Of a stretch of DNA of 43,629 bases, positions 7,562 through 16,564 are shown in pieces. Source of the stretch: an uncultured Aquificaceae bacterium. GTDB taxonomy: Bacteria > Aquificota > Aquificia > Aquificales > Aquificaceae. Every line of letters starts with the position of its first letter. The first letter of the stretch is position 1. Below the pieces are notes generated by a model that was not told where the DNA came from, did not search any database, and worked only from the letters and a program-made list of their open reading frames with translations. The translations under genes were made by a program, and so were the position numbers. Location: positions 1-43,629 of the forward strand of contig CALIUI010000092.1 of NCBI GenBank assembly GCA_938048815.1, read 5' to 3'.

Positions 7562-8926
7562 ATGATAGACACCCATTGCCACCTTGACCTTTTGAAAAAG
7601 GAAGACTTAGAGGAAACCCTTAGGGATAAAAGCTTGGAGTATCTTATAACGATAGGCTATGATAGAAAAACTATAAAAAATGCCATAAGGCTATCGGAGG
7701 AAAAGGATCATGTTTTCTGTGCCATAGGATTTCATCCTCACGAGGCAGACCATATAAAGGAAGAGGACTTTGAATGGCTAAAAAACATCGCAAGCTCCCG
7801 CCCAAAGGTAAAAGCCTTGGGGGAGATGGGCTTGGACTTTTACAAAGACTACGCCGACAGAAAAAGGCAGGAGGAGGTCTTTAGAAAGCAAATAGCCATA
7901 GCAAGAGAGCTTGGGCTTCCCATAGTGGTTCATTCAAGGGCTGCCGAAAAGGAAACTCTAAGGATACTAAAAGAGGAAAAGGCATACGAAGTGGGCGGTG
8001 TTATGCATTGCTTTACTGGATCCTATGAGTTTATGAAGGCTTGTGTAGACCTTGGCTTTTACATCTCCTACTCGGGCATAATCACATATCCCAATGCACA
8101 AGCCCTTAGAGAAGTGGCAAAAAAAACACCCACTTATAGGCTTTTGATAGAAACGGATGCGCCCTTTTTGGCGCCCCAGCCTGTAAGGGGAAAGCCCAAC
8201 AAGCCATCTTACCTACGCTACACAGCAGAGGTACTTGCCCAGCTTATACCCAATAGCTCCTTTGAAGATATAGAAAGAATGACCTCAGAGAATGCCAAGC
8301 TTCTTTTCAATCTTATGAGCGATGGAAAAAGGGAAACCATAACCTACACGATAAACAACAAGCTTTACATAAACCTAACCAACAAATGCAACCTTCATTG
8401 TGCCTTTTGTCAGAGGGAAAGGGAAAGGAATTTTATGGTAAAGGGCTATTGGGTTTGGATTTCCAGAGACCCAAGTGTGGAAGAGGTTATAAAAGAGATA
8501 GGAGATCCCCAAAAATATGAAGAGATAGTCTTTTGCGGTTATGGTGAGCCCACCTTGAGATTTTCCGCCCTCAAGGAGATAGCCCAATGGGTAAAGGAGA
8601 AGGGAGGGAAAGTAAGGGTGGATACAAACGGCCTTATGTTTACCTTTTTGCCAAAGGAGAAGCTAAGAGAATTAAAGGGACTTGTAGATGTTTGGTCTGT
8701 TAGTTTGAACGCCCAAGATAAGGAAACTTATAACCACATATGCAGGCCAGCACAAGAAGACGCCTTTGAGAAGGTAGTTGAGTTTATAAAGACAGCCTTG
8801 CAAGAGGGCTTTCAGGTGGTTGCCACGGCAGTGGATTATAATGGCGCGGACATGGAAAAAACACAAGAGCTTGCCCTGTCTTTGGGGGCAAAGTTTAGGG
8901 GAAGGATATACGAATCTGTAGGTTAA
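7562..8926 (+). CDS. TatD metal-dependent DNase fused to a radical SAM domain
   Basis: Residues 1-255 are a complete TatD hydrolase: His5 and His7 (DTHCH), Glu88 (LGEMGLD), His124, His149 and Asp199 (IETDAPFLAP) form the metal site. Residues 265-454 form a radical SAM domain with Cys276, 280 and 283 (CNLHCAFC) and CGYGEPT as the SAM-binding motif. TatD-linked radical SAM proteins are a described family; here the two parts are one polypeptide. The radical SAM reaction is unknown. A TATATT box at 7547-7552 lies 9 nt before the ATG and suggests its own promoter, although it follows hyhL by only 33 nt. Confidence 0.88.
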   Translation: MIDTHCHLDLLKKEDLEETLRDKSLEYLITIGYDRKTIKNAIRLSEEKDHVFCAIGFHPHEADHIKEEDFEWLKNIASSRPKVKALGEMGLDFYKDYADRKRQEEVFRKQIAIARELGLPIVVHSRAAEKETLRILKEEKAYEVGGVMHCFTGSYEFMKACVDLGFYISYSGIITYPNAQALREVAKKTPTYRLLIETDAPFLAPQPVRGKPNKPSYLRYTAEVLAQLIPNSSFEDIERMTSENAKLLFNLMSDGKRETITYTINNKLYINLTNKCNLHCAFCQRERERNFMVKGYWVWISRDPSVEEVIKEIGDPQKYEEIVFCGYGEPTLRFSALKEIAQWVKEKGGKVRVDTNGLMFTFLPKEKLRELKGLVDVWSVSLNAQDKETYNHICRPAQEDAFEKVVEFIKTALQEGFQVVATAVDYNGADMEKTQELALSLGAKFRGRIYESVG

Positions 8927-8940
8927 GATTACTCGCCATA

Positions 8941-9186
8941 GTGAACATGGTGGAAGGGATGAAAAACCTTATAGGAGATAAAGGAGCAAAGGCGGTAGAC
9001 GCTGGCAAGCAAGCGGGGCCAAAACTCTTGGAAAGCCTAATAGGGCACTTCCCACTGAAAAGGTCATGGGTCATATTGGAAGACCTTATAAACTCACCAG
9101 TGATTTACTTCTTTGCAGGTTTGATAGAGGGCTTTGTATCCTTTATGAGCCATGAAAAGGTTGTTTTATTGCCCAAGGATGTGTAA
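8941..9186 (+). CDS. Small protein of unknown function
   Basis: I do not recognise this 81-residue reading frame. It starts with GTG at 8941 (or ATG at 8947). The N-terminal third is charged and glycine-rich. Residues 51-70 (SPVIYFFAGLIEGFVSFM) form a hydrophobic stretch that could be one membrane segment. It sits 14 nt after the TatD fusion and 20 nt before the PAP2 gene in the same direction, filling the space between them, which is the main reason to keep it. No strong ribosome binding site is seen. Confidence 0.45.
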   Translation: MNMVEGMKNLIGDKGAKAVDAGKQAGPKLLESLIGHFPLKRSWVILEDLINSPVIYFFAGLIEGFVSFMSHEKVVLLPKDV

Positions 9187-9206
9187 AGGGGTAAAATAGT
9201 GTATAA

Positions 9207-9707
9207 ATGGATTTGGCAAGCATAGAAAGTTTCTCCCTAAACTACAAGCTTTTTTATGCCATAAACCACAGAAGGCATCCTTTACTTGATATTTTCTATC
9301 TTTATTTTTACAGGCTGGGCAAGGGGTCCTTTGGTGTTTTTGTGGGAGTATTGTTTTTTCTCTTTTGGAAGGAAAGCTTTATAAAGTATCTTTTGGTGAT
9401 GCTTTTTCAAGCTTTGGTGGTAAAAGCGTTAAAGTACACGGTAAGGGCAAAAAGGCCTGCATCTTTGTTATCGGAGGTCTATCTTTTGGAAGATCTAAGG
9501 TTAAAGTCCTTTCCCTCTGGGGATGCTTCCATGTCAATGGCTATAGCCTTGTGTCTTTACGGACACGTGCCTGTTGTTTTAATTGTTCTCTATCCACTTC
9601 TTATAGGCTACGGAAGGGTCTATATGGGTGCCCACTTTCCCCTTGATGTTTTGGTAGGCTTTGCTATAGGTGCGCTATGCTTTTTCGTAGTATCCCTTTA
9701 CTTTTGA
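9207..9707 (+). CDS. PAP2-family membrane phosphatase
   Basis: PAP2 enzymes remove phosphate from lipid phosphates or undecaprenyl pyrophosphate at the membrane. The three motifs are present: Lys76-x6-Arg83-Pro84, PSGD at 103-106, and Arg137-x5-His143-x3-Asp147. The middle motif is normally PSGH; the His-to-Asp change at 106 is notable because that His contributes to phosphate binding and transfer. Several hydrophobic helices are visible in 166 residues. The gene overlaps the following glycosyltransferase by 31 nt, so a role in envelope lipid modification is likely. A TAAAAT box sits 9 nt before the ATG. Confidence 0.82.
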   Translation: MDLASIESFSLNYKLFYAINHRRHPLLDIFYLYFYRLGKGSFGVFVGVLFFLFWKESFIKYLLVMLFQALVVKALKYTVRAKRPASLLSEVYLLEDLRLKSFPSGDASMSMAIALCLYGHVPVVLIVLYPLLIGYGRVYMGAHFPLDVLVGFAIGALCFFVVSLYF

Positions 9708-10942
9708 CCCTTTCCTTTTTTTATCTCCTTTGGGGCAACTGGATACTTTCCTTTACTTCCCTTGACGAAGGGAGGAATATGAGCGCCATTCTTCATATGC
9801 TAAAAAGCGGAGATTTTATCCGTCCCATGTACAACTGCCAACCACGCTTTGAAAAGCCCCCCATGTTATACTGGTCTGTAGCTCTTTTATCCCAAATATT
9901 GGGCATTAATGAATTTTCCGCAAGGTTGATCTCTGGTCTTTCCGCCTTTGGCATTGCTGTTTTGATCTATCTTTTGGCAAGGGACTTTTACTCCAAGGAA
10001 ATAGCCCTAAGGGCGAGCATAATATTTTTGACCTTTCCCCATGTTTGGATAGAGGCAAGGGCTGTTGTGCCCGAGATGTTAAACACTTTTTTTACCTTTT
10101 TGGGCTTGTATGCCTTTCTCAAAGAAAGATTCACATGGGGATGGGTAAGCCTTTCCTTTGCCTTTTTAACAAAAGGTCCTGTGGGTGTGGTGCTTGCGGT
10201 TGGGGTTTATCTTATTTGGAGGAGAAGACTTGACTTTTTAAGGGTAAAGGGACTTATCCTCTTTTCACTTCTTGGCTTTTCTTGGTATTTGGTTATGTTT
10301 TTCCAGTACGGCTATGAATACTTTTACCGGTTTTTCATCTATGAAAACGTAATGAGATACACAGGGCATCGCTCCACGCACCCTGCACCCTTCTATTACT
10401 ATCCCCTGGTTATAGCTGTAGGTAGCCTTTGGTACCTTCCCCTATACACAAGGCTTGTAAAGGGCTTCAAAAGAGAATGGTTGCCCTTGGTCTTTTGGTT
10501 TATCTTTGTGCTGGTCTTTTTCAGCCTTGCAAAAAACAAGCTCCATCACTATATCCTCTTTGCCTACCCACCCCTTGCCATACTCCTTGCTCACGTGGTA
10601 AGGGAAAGGTATATGAAGATTGCAGTTTGGATATCTTTGTTATCTCTTATAGCCCTTACTATGCTTTTGTACCTATACCAGCAAGAAAGGTTTGTGCCAA
10701 AGGCTTGGACTACAATAAGGACTTACCAAGGACCTGTTTATTTTTACAAGGCGGAGGATTCCGCACTAATCTATTACTCGGGAAGATGCATAAAAAACCT
10801 TGAAGACCCATCTTTGGCAAAGGGCTTGCTTATCACCAAGGAAAAGTATACCCAAGAGCTTGCAAATTGTAGAGTTATTCTCAGGGGTAGGGAATTTGAT
10901 GGAGATTATGTATTGCTAAAGTGCGATGAAGTTTTAAAATAA
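9677..10942 (+). CDS. ArnT-like membrane glycosyltransferase (GT39/GT83 family)
   Basis: The protein has the fold of lipid-linked sugar transferases such as ArnT. A signal-anchor helix leads to SLDEGRNMSAILHMLKSGDF (residues 28-47), where the acidic residues are the catalytic part, then QPRFEKPPMLYWSVAL at about 55-70 and many further membrane helices. FLTKGPVGV near residue 165 is typical. Such enzymes move a sugar from polyprenyl phosphate to lipid A or protein outside the membrane. The sugar and acceptor cannot be read from the sequence. It overlaps the PAP2 gene, and queF follows 6 nt after its stop. Confidence 0.82.
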   Translation: MLFRSIPLLLTLSFFYLLWGNWILSFTSLDEGRNMSAILHMLKSGDFIRPMYNCQPRFEKPPMLYWSVALLSQILGINEFSARLISGLSAFGIAVLIYLLARDFYSKEIALRASIIFLTFPHVWIEARAVVPEMLNTFFTFLGLYAFLKERFTWGWVSLSFAFLTKGPVGVVLAVGVYLIWRRRLDFLRVKGLILFSLLGFSWYLVMFFQYGYEYFYRFFIYENVMRYTGHRSTHPAPFYYYPLVIAVGSLWYLPLYTRLVKGFKREWLPLVFWFIFVLVFFSLAKNKLHHYILFAYPPLAILLAHVVRERYMKIAVWISLLSLIALTMLLYLYQQERFVPKAWTTIRTYQGPVYFYKAEDSALIYYSGRCIKNLEDPSLAKGLLITKEKYTQELANCRVILRGREFDGDYVLLKCDEVLK

Positions 10943-10948
10943 ATCTCT

Positions 10949-11329
10949 ATGGAAAAGAAGTACGGAGAGATAGCTATAGAAGAAGCCCAGCTTGAAGCTT
11001 GGGACAATCCTACGCCCCATAGGGATTATATGATAGAGATAACCTTTCCTGAGTTTTCTTGTCTTTGTCCAAGGTCTGGATATCCCGATTATGCCACCAT
11101 AAGGATAAGGTACATACCGGCAAAAAAGATAGTGGAGCTTAGGTCTTTGAAGCTTTGGCTAAACAAGTTTAGAAATAGGTACATATCCCACGAGCAAGCT
11201 ACCAACGAGATATACTCAGCCCTATATGAAGCATTACAGCCCAAGTTCCTTGAAGTTATAGGAGATTTTAACCCAAGGGGAAACGTACATACCATCATAA
11301 AGGTCAGGAGCGATCAGAACTACGGATGA
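10949..11329 (+). CDS. queF: NADPH-dependent 7-cyano-7-deazaguanine reductase
   Basis: QueF reduces preQ0 to preQ1 in queuosine biosynthesis, a tRNA modification pathway. This is the short unimodular type (126 residues). The catalytic cysteine is Cys40 in [15 protein letters not shown], with Asp47 as the acid. [14 protein letters not shown] and ISHEQATN are the binding motifs. The gene starts 6 nt after the glycosyltransferase stop and its 3' end overlaps the convergent transglutaminase gene by 26 nt. Its neighbours have no link to queuosine. Confidence 0.93.
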   Translation: MEKKYGEIAIEEAQLEAWDNPTPHRDYMIEITFPEFSCLCPRSGYPDYATIRIRYIPAKKIVELRSLKLWLNKFRNRYISHEQATNEIYSALYEALQPKFLEVIGDFNPRGNVHTIIKVRSDQNYG

Positions 11330-13229
11330 TTTCTTTTAACCTCTTTAAAGACCTGTAGCCCTCCCTTATCTCATCGGGATATATCTTATAGGGTGAGTAT
11401 CTGTGTCTTTGGTAGAGGGACAAGATAAACTTAACCAAAGGGTAGTACTCCTTCCCTTTGCAAGCGGAGATTATCTCCTCAGGTAGGGCATCTTCTTTTA
11501 TGATTCCTTCTTTTACCAAAAGGCTTTTTGTTTTCAAAAACAGGTTTTTTGGGGTTTTCCTAAGCCTTAACAGTAGATGGAAAACCATGTAAAGGGAAAG
11601 GAGAGAAAAGGCAAGAAATATAGCTTGTAAAAGCCTTTTCCTTATGTTTTCCACCTTTAACTCCCTTTTTATACCCTGTCTTAGGTTTGAAAAGAGTTTT
11701 ATCTGTTTTTCGGAGGAATAGCCCACTATGTTGGAATACCAAAAGCTAACTATAAAATCCCTTACCATAGCAAAGCGAGATATCCTTTTTACTGCAGGAG
11801 GTGTGTAGGGGGGCGTAGTATCCACCCTTAACCACCTTCCATTCACGTAAGCCTCAACCCATACATGGGCCATGGAGTTGGTTATGATGTGATAATTACC
11901 AAGGGGGTTCCACAAAGCACCCTTATAACCACCTACAACCCTTGCAGGTATTCCCATAAGCCTTAGGATCAGGGCTGTAGCGCTGGCATAGTACTCGCAG
12001 TTTCCCTTCTTTGCCACAAAAAGGAAGTATTCAAGGGGATCTCCTTCATACTTTTCAAGCTTTAAAGTATATTGGTAGCCATTGGAAAAGTATTCCACCA
12101 CCCTTTTAAGCCTTTCCTGGTCAGTTTTTGCATTCTTTGAGAGGCTTTCTGCCAAGCTTCTTATGGTAGGTCCTATGGTCTCTGGCACTTGAAGATAATT
12201 ATTTGGGTTTTCCTCAAGGTACAACTCCTTAGAAGAGCTAACTACCAATCTGATAGCTCTGTTTATATCCTTTTGGAGGCGCAGAACGTTGCCCGTGGTC
12301 ATGTAAGCATCGGCATTTAAGCCCTCTACTTTTAGCACCTTATAGGGATAGTCAAGGGCTGGTACGATGCGGTCAAAGGAGGGCTCAATCACCAAAGTAT
12401 AGATAAGGTCGCCTGTGTCCTTTGGCATAGGCAAGCTTTTTTCTGAAGCTCTTAGCCAGGTATCCTTTTCATATCGGTCAAAGACTATAGCCCTCCAGTA
12501 GGGATCCTTTAGATTCTGGGGCAAGCCATAGACTCTAAAAGCTACCGTGTTGTCCTCCTGTATATCACCCACCTTTCCCAAACTCACACTATCGGAAAGA
12601 CCCGTTTTTAGCCCTCCTCCCCTTCCAAAAAGGTCAAAAATAGGCGTTTGACTCCTTGGCAAAAGGAAGAAAAAGGGAAAGGTAAGAAAAAGTACAGAGA
12701 AGAAAAAGGCTAAGCTTACGAGGATATAGTTTTTGTAGGTAGCCCAATCAAGCCTTTTATCTCCAACTTTTTTGTATAGGTTTAAAAAAACCAAAGAGGA
12801 CACACCAAGGAAACTATGAAATAAAAATACCAGAAGGAAGCTAAGGCTTAGGTTGTAGGCGGTGGAGATGGAAAGGGCAAAAAGGCTAAGCAAAAGAATC
12901 TGATAAAGATCTCTAAGCTTTTTTTCTTCAAGGCTTTTTATGGAAAGAAGAAGCAAAACCACGTGGGAAAAGGGCTTTAACAGGTCTTCAAGACTTAAAA
13001 AGGAAAGAAAGTAAAGGCTAAGTAAAAAGCCAAAAAGGGTTAATAAAAACCTTCTAACGGGATAAACCTTTTTAAAGTCCAGGAATATACCAATTATATA
13101 AACGCCCAAAAAGATAAGAAAATACCGAACTTCGGACACGTTCCAAAGGGAAAGGATGCCCACAAGGGCTGTAAGATGCACAAGGGAATAGGTAAAGGTT
13201 CTGCAATTACTTAGATAGTTTAAGGGCAT
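11304..13229 (-). CDS. TgpA-type membrane transglutaminase-like protein
   Basis: The first 195 residues contain a cluster of hydrophobic helices (DUF3488 type). Then comes an extracytoplasmic region with a transglutaminase core whose triad is Cys411 (KGNCEYYAS), His455 (AHVWVEAY) and Asp470 (LRVDTTP). A further membrane helix is near residue 545 and a C-terminal cytoplasmic tail follows. Family members are often near MoxR/DUF58 genes; none are here. The true substrate is not known. The start overlaps the stop of the HD protein gene by 23 nt, so it is the last gene of a minus-strand unit. Confidence 0.85.
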   Translation of the reverse strand: MPLNYLSNCRTFTYSLVHLTALVGILSLWNVSEVRYFLIFLGVYIIGIFLDFKKVYPVRRFLLTLFGFLLSLYFLSFLSLEDLLKPFSHVVLLLLSIKSLEEKKLRDLYQILLLSLFALSISTAYNLSLSFLLVFLFHSFLGVSSLVFLNLYKKVGDKRLDWATYKNYILVSLAFFFSVLFLTFPFFFLLPRSQTPIFDLFGRGGGLKTGLSDSVSLGKVGDIQEDNTVAFRVYGLPQNLKDPYWRAIVFDRYEKDTWLRASEKSLPMPKDTGDLIYTLVIEPSFDRIVPALDYPYKVLKVEGLNADAYMTTGNVLRLQKDINRAIRLVVSSSKELYLEENPNNYLQVPETIGPTIRSLAESLSKNAKTDQERLKRVVEYFSNGYQYTLKLEKYEGDPLEYFLFVAKKGNCEYYASATALILRLMGIPARVVGGYKGALWNPLGNYHIITNSMAHVWVEAYVNGRWLRVDTTPPYTPPAVKRISRFAMVRDFIVSFWYSNIVGYSSEKQIKLFSNLRQGIKRELKVENIRKRLLQAIFLAFSLLSLYMVFHLLLRLRKTPKNLFLKTKSLLVKEGIIKEDALPEEIISACKGKEYYPLVKFILSLYQRHRYSPYKIYPDEIREGYRSLKRLKEIIRSSDRS

Positions 13230-14316
13230 ATTCCTTTACCTCTTCTTTATACTTGGGATGGGCGTAGATCCTATAAAAGTTAATATCCTTCAAAGAAGCT
13301 ACAAGAGAAGAGGCTTCCCAAAGGCTCAAAAACCTCCTTCCATCCCAAAGAAGTATATCCTCTTCCAAGACCTTCTTGCTTATGTGGTCAAACCTAAGAA
13401 GTTCCTTTTCATATCTTTCTAAAAGTCTTTCCTTCACATAACTAAGGATTTCCTTAGAAGTGGTAGAGAAAACCTCTCTGTAGTGTTCTCTCCCTATGAT
13501 CCTTCTTACCCTTTCCTCTTTGTATCTGTCCAAAAGGAGGGATATAAGGTGAGAGTCGGTTTTTCTGTGAAAGTAATCCCTGTTTAAAAGACCTTCTTGA
13601 AAGAATTCTTCAAGGAGTTCCTTTAGGTGTATGTTTAGTATGCGCACCACCTTGTGGAAATAAACCTGCGAATACATAAAGTACCTGCCAAGTATAAAGC
13701 TTTCCAAAGACCTAAGGGCGCTTATATGGACACACTTTTTACCCTCAACCAAGAGAATATTCTCAAGGAGCCTGCTATAGTCAAAAAATCCATAGGAAGT
13801 TCCACAAAAGTAAGCATCTCTTCTTAGATAATCCATCCTGTCCGCCCCAAATTCTCCCGTGATTATGTTGGGTAGATTTTCCGACTTTCTAAAGGCTATC
13901 TGTATAAGCACCTCAAGGTCTTCATGGGTATATCCACACTCCAAAAGGATATCCGCCAATCCCTCTTGGTGAAGCACCTTTTCTCCGATAACTTCATGGC
14001 TTTTGTTTCCCAAGAGTACCTCGGTGGTGTGGGAAAAGGGTGTATGCCCTATATCGTGGATAAGCCCTGCCAAACGAAACAGCTTGCACAATTTTTTATC
14101 CCCAAGCCCAAGGCTATTACAGATCCTGCCCGCAAGCTCCATGGTGCCAAGGGAATGTTCAAACCTGCTGTGCTGCGCAGAAGGGAAGACCAAATAGGCA
14201 ATGCCCAACTGGTTTATAAACCTAAGCCTTTGTAAGGGATAGCTGTTTATTATCTTTGTTTCCTCTTGGTCCGCCTTTATAAGTTGGTGAATAGGGTCCG
14301 AGAACTCTTTAAACAT
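13207..14316 (-). CDS. HD-domain phosphohydrolase (dGTPase/SAMHD1-like)
   Basis: Residues 45-100 hold the HD metal site: His54 (HSRFEHSLGT), His87-Asp88 (LIHDIGHTPFSHT) and a later Asp in GADRMDYLRRD near residue 160. That layout matches the dGTP triphosphohydrolase/SAMHD1 branch, and the length (369 residues) agrees. It may degrade nucleotides, but the substrate is inferred. It lies between an unknown gene that overlaps its start by 40 nt and the transglutaminase gene that overlaps its stop. AGAGGT sits immediately before the ATG. Confidence 0.85.
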   Translation of the reverse strand: MFKEFSDPIHQLIKADQEETKIINSYPLQRLRFINQLGIAYLVFPSAQHSRFEHSLGTMELAGRICNSLGLGDKKLCKLFRLAGLIHDIGHTPFSHTTEVLLGNKSHEVIGEKVLHQEGLADILLECGYTHEDLEVLIQIAFRKSENLPNIITGEFGADRMDYLRRDAYFCGTSYGFFDYSRLLENILLVEGKKCVHISALRSLESFILGRYFMYSQVYFHKVVRILNIHLKELLEEFFQEGLLNRDYFHRKTDSHLISLLLDRYKEERVRRIIGREHYREVFSTTSKEILSYVKERLLERYEKELLRFDHISKKVLEEDILLWDGRRFLSLWEASSLVASLKDINFYRIYAHPKYKEEVKEYALKLSK

Positions 14317-15155
14317 ACCTCTCCCTCAAAGGAATAAGCCTTTGTGTTTTTTCTGTCAAAGACCTTCACAAAAAGACCTTTGATAAATTTTATAACCCTA
14401 TCAAAGAAACCCCTTTTCCTTTCTTGGCTTACAAACTCAATCTTTATGGAGCTTAAAGAACTACCCTTTTCCATCCTTCTTATCAAGCCTTCTATGTCTT
14501 TTTTTAGCTTAAAGAGATTTATACCATAATAGACGTCACCAAGCTTTTCAAGGTCTTTCACAGACTGTTTTAGATCCTGCAAAAGGTCTGACTTTTCCCT
14601 TGAGTACAGCTTGGAAAGGTTGTATAAAACCCTAAGATAGACTTTTTCTGAGGGAAATCTTTCAAAACAAACTTCGCAGTAGCTTTCTACCTCCTCATAG
14701 AGCCCCTCATTAAACATGATGGAGGAGATCATTACCGCATCCTGAGGGGTGAGATATTTTCTATAGGTGTTTATCCTGCTTAAAAGATTCCACAGTTTTA
14801 AAACCTTGTGGTTTAACTCCTCTAATTGGTTTGTGTATTCATACCTTAGGCTTATGAAGTATATACCATCCTCCTCCACCTTGTATATGTCTTTGCCAGT
14901 ATAGAGGTTCCCATAAAGGTCTGATATTACAAAGAGGTTCATGCTTACCAAAAGATCTTTCCAATAGCTTCTTGCCCTTTGAAAGTTCCTATAGGCACAG
15001 GAGAGGAATCTGCTTAGTTCTATGGTGGGGCTTGCCTCTCTCCTTACAAGCTGTGAATAGCACATAAGGTAATAGACCATCTCCTTCTTGGAGGGGTCTT
15101 CCAAAACCTCCAGTATAAGGCTGCTTAGTGGGTCTCTTTCTTTTATCTCCAGCAT
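14277..15155 (-). CDS. Protein of unknown function, mostly helical
   Basis: I do not recognise this 292-residue protein. It has no signal peptide or membrane helix. Residues 110-240 read as repeated amphipathic helices rich in Leu, Tyr and Lys, loosely like TPR-type repeats (for example the ESYCEVCFERFPSEKVYLR stretch). The C-terminal 60 residues are basic, with FFDRVIKFIKGLFVKVF. It is the first gene of the unit with the HD hydrolase and overlaps it by 40 nt, hinting at a shared task. A TATATT box lies 7 nt before the ATG, with no ribosome binding site, so the mRNA is probably leaderless. Confidence 0.65.
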   Translation of the reverse strand: MLEIKERDPLSSLILEVLEDPSKKEMVYYLMCYSQLVRREASPTIELSRFLSCAYRNFQRARSYWKDLLVSMNLFVISDLYGNLYTGKDIYKVEEDGIYFISLRYEYTNQLEELNHKVLKLWNLLSRINTYRKYLTPQDAVMISSIMFNEGLYEEVESYCEVCFERFPSEKVYLRVLYNLSKLYSREKSDLLQDLKQSVKDLEKLGDVYYGINLFKLKKDIEGLIRRMEKGSSLSSIKIEFVSQERKRGFFDRVIKFIKGLFVKVFDRKNTKAYSFEGEVCLKSSRTLFTNL

Positions 15156-15185
15156 AAGTTATAATATAAACCTTATAACTTTCTT

Positions 15186-15888
15186 CTACGGGTGTTCTCC
15201 AGTCATCTCCTGCCAAATTTTATCCTTTCCCGCATACCGCCCTCCAAGCTCGCCAAAGCCCAAAGGCAATCCCTTATCTAATAGGTGCCAAAAGTGTGTA
15301 TCCCATATGGTGAGCATGTTTTCTGGAAAGGAAGGTCATTAAAGTAGCTAAGGTCCATTTTTGCTAAGGAAGATTATCCACCGTTATAGGAGAGGTCTCC
15401 CACACCGCTTACCGCTACTATCAAATTGGGGTTGATCCTTAAAACCACCTTTGCGCTTTTTTTACAAGCCCTTGTCATTCTTCCCAAGTTAGCTTATGGG
15501 GCTCGTTGAAAAGGTCTATACCAAACACGCTGGGAAAATCCAAAGAAAGCTCCGCCAGCCTTGTAAGATCTCCATGCCAATCTTCTTTTCTATAACCCCT
15601 ATTTGGGTCAAGGGGCTTTCCAGCAAGCGCCCCCCCTCTGAAGTTGCAATCGCAATTCTCAAAACCAAACCAATTTATCCCATAAAGCTTTAAAAGGCTC
15701 CCTTGCTTATATACTCCATCTTTTCCCGTAGTGTATAGTTCTGAGGAGTTTTCTTGATCTTGACCTGTATGCCCTGTGCTTTGCTTGCTATCACCACCAC
15801 CATATCCAAAGCTAATCAACAGAATAAAAAAGATGAGAGTTTTTAAGACAACCACATGAGAAATTATACACCGCCACAAAAAATTCAA
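15186..15888 (-). pseudogene. Decayed secreted GH5 endoglucanase
   Basis: Three frames together give pieces of one glycoside hydrolase family 5 protein. Frame one (15475-15888) has a signal peptide, the GH5 opening LKLYGINWFGFE, then an abrupt jump to YRKEDWHGDLTRLAE and the acid/base motif FGIDLFNEP. It stops at TGA 15475-15477, where homologues have Trp. A shift at the run of seven A (15457-15463) leads to VVLRINPNLIVAVSGV and a TAA at 15374-15376. Another one-base loss gives FPENMLTIWDTHFWHLL and the nucleophile motif GELGG (15240-15254), ending at 15186. Roughly a hundred residues of the barrel are missing. The upstream in-frame codon at 15888 is TTG. Confidence 0.85.
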
Positions 15889-15894
15889 AATTCT

Positions 15895-15937
15895 GGTAGC
15901 TCAGGCTTCCAGCCCGTATTTTTATGCCTGCGCTACC
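15895..15937. repeat. Palindromic REP-like element
   Basis: An inverted repeat of 12 bp with one mismatch (GGTAGCTCAGGC at 15895-15906 and GCCTGCGCTACC at 15926-15937) encloses 19 nt. Palindromes with this GGTAGC-CAGG-CTTCCAGCC wording resemble scattered REP-like elements of several bacterial genomes; that is recalled similarity, not tested. A short related string (GGGCTTCCAGCCTG) occurs near 43316. It lies between the start of the endoglucanase relic and the promoter of the next gene and could also act as a transcript-end hairpin. Confidence 0.5.
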
Positions 15938-16081
15938 GATAAAAGGGGATTTCTCACCCGGCGTATAGTTGAATAAGAATATAAAAACATTTTTATACTT
16001 TATGAAAGGATAAGAAAATCTAATAAAAAAGTTTTTCTCATAGTGTTATCCTTAAAGACAAAACCCGCAAGGAGGTAAAAG

Positions 16082-16564
16082 ATGAGGAAGCTTTTTCTAC
16101 TTTTAAGCCTAAGTAGTGTATCTATTGCAGCTCCCGTCTTTATGGACGGTGATTATGCAAAAGCCCTTTGTGAAGAGTGGAACAAAACACCCAAGCTTGT
16201 AGAAGAGCTTGGGAAAAGTGAAAGTTGGGTGGCAGTTCCAGAAAGGAAGATCTTTATCTACAGGGAGGATTGCACAGATAAAAAGCAGATACAGTTAACC
16301 ATGAAAAATGAAGGGGGTAAAGCCCTGTGTGTTTATGGTGGTCCCGCAAAGGATAAAAGAGGAAAAGATGATTTTCTTATGTATGCAGAGACAAACAGGT
16401 GGCTTGAAATGGGAAGAAAAGAGTATGGTCCTATGAAGGCTATGATGTTTGGAAGATTAAAGTTTGAAGGTCCAAAGGGTGTAGCCATGAAGAACATGAA
16501 TCCCTTTGAAGCCTTCCTTGATATAGTGGATAACCCACCCCACGATGCAAGCAAATGTCCTTAA
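16082..16564 (+). CDS. Secreted SCP2-like protein of unknown function
   Basis: The first 17 residues are a clean signal peptide (MRKLFLLLSLSSVSIAA), so the 160-residue protein is exported to the periplasm. The C-terminal half, with FGRLKFEGPKGVAMKNMNPF, resembles the SCP2 sterol-carrier-like fold that binds lipids in a hydrophobic pocket. The mature part has four cysteines, which could form disulfides. AAGGAGGT stands 5 nt before the ATG, the strongest ribosome binding site in this part. The upstream 140 nt are AT-rich, with TTGAAT at 15969-15974 and TATACT at 15994-15999 as a poorly spaced possible promoter. The stop overlaps the convergent truA gene by 4 nt. Confidence 0.65.
   Translation: MRKLFLLLSLSSVSIAAPVFMDGDYAKALCEEWNKTPKLVEELGKSESWVAVPERKIFIYREDCTDKKQIQLTMKNEGGKALCVYGGPAKDKRGKDDFLMYAETNRWLEMGRKEYGPMKAMMFGRLKFEGPKGVAMKNMNPFEAFLDIVDNPPHDASKCP

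Noticed and set aside
14989-15216. 75-residue minus-strand frame across the start of the unknown gene
   Set aside because: It reads across the tail of the GH5 relic and the start of the 292-residue gene in a wrong frame.
15475-15888. 137-residue secreted protein as an intact gene
   Set aside because: It is only the first piece of a GH5 enzyme; the remaining pieces follow in other frames, so it is a pseudogene part.
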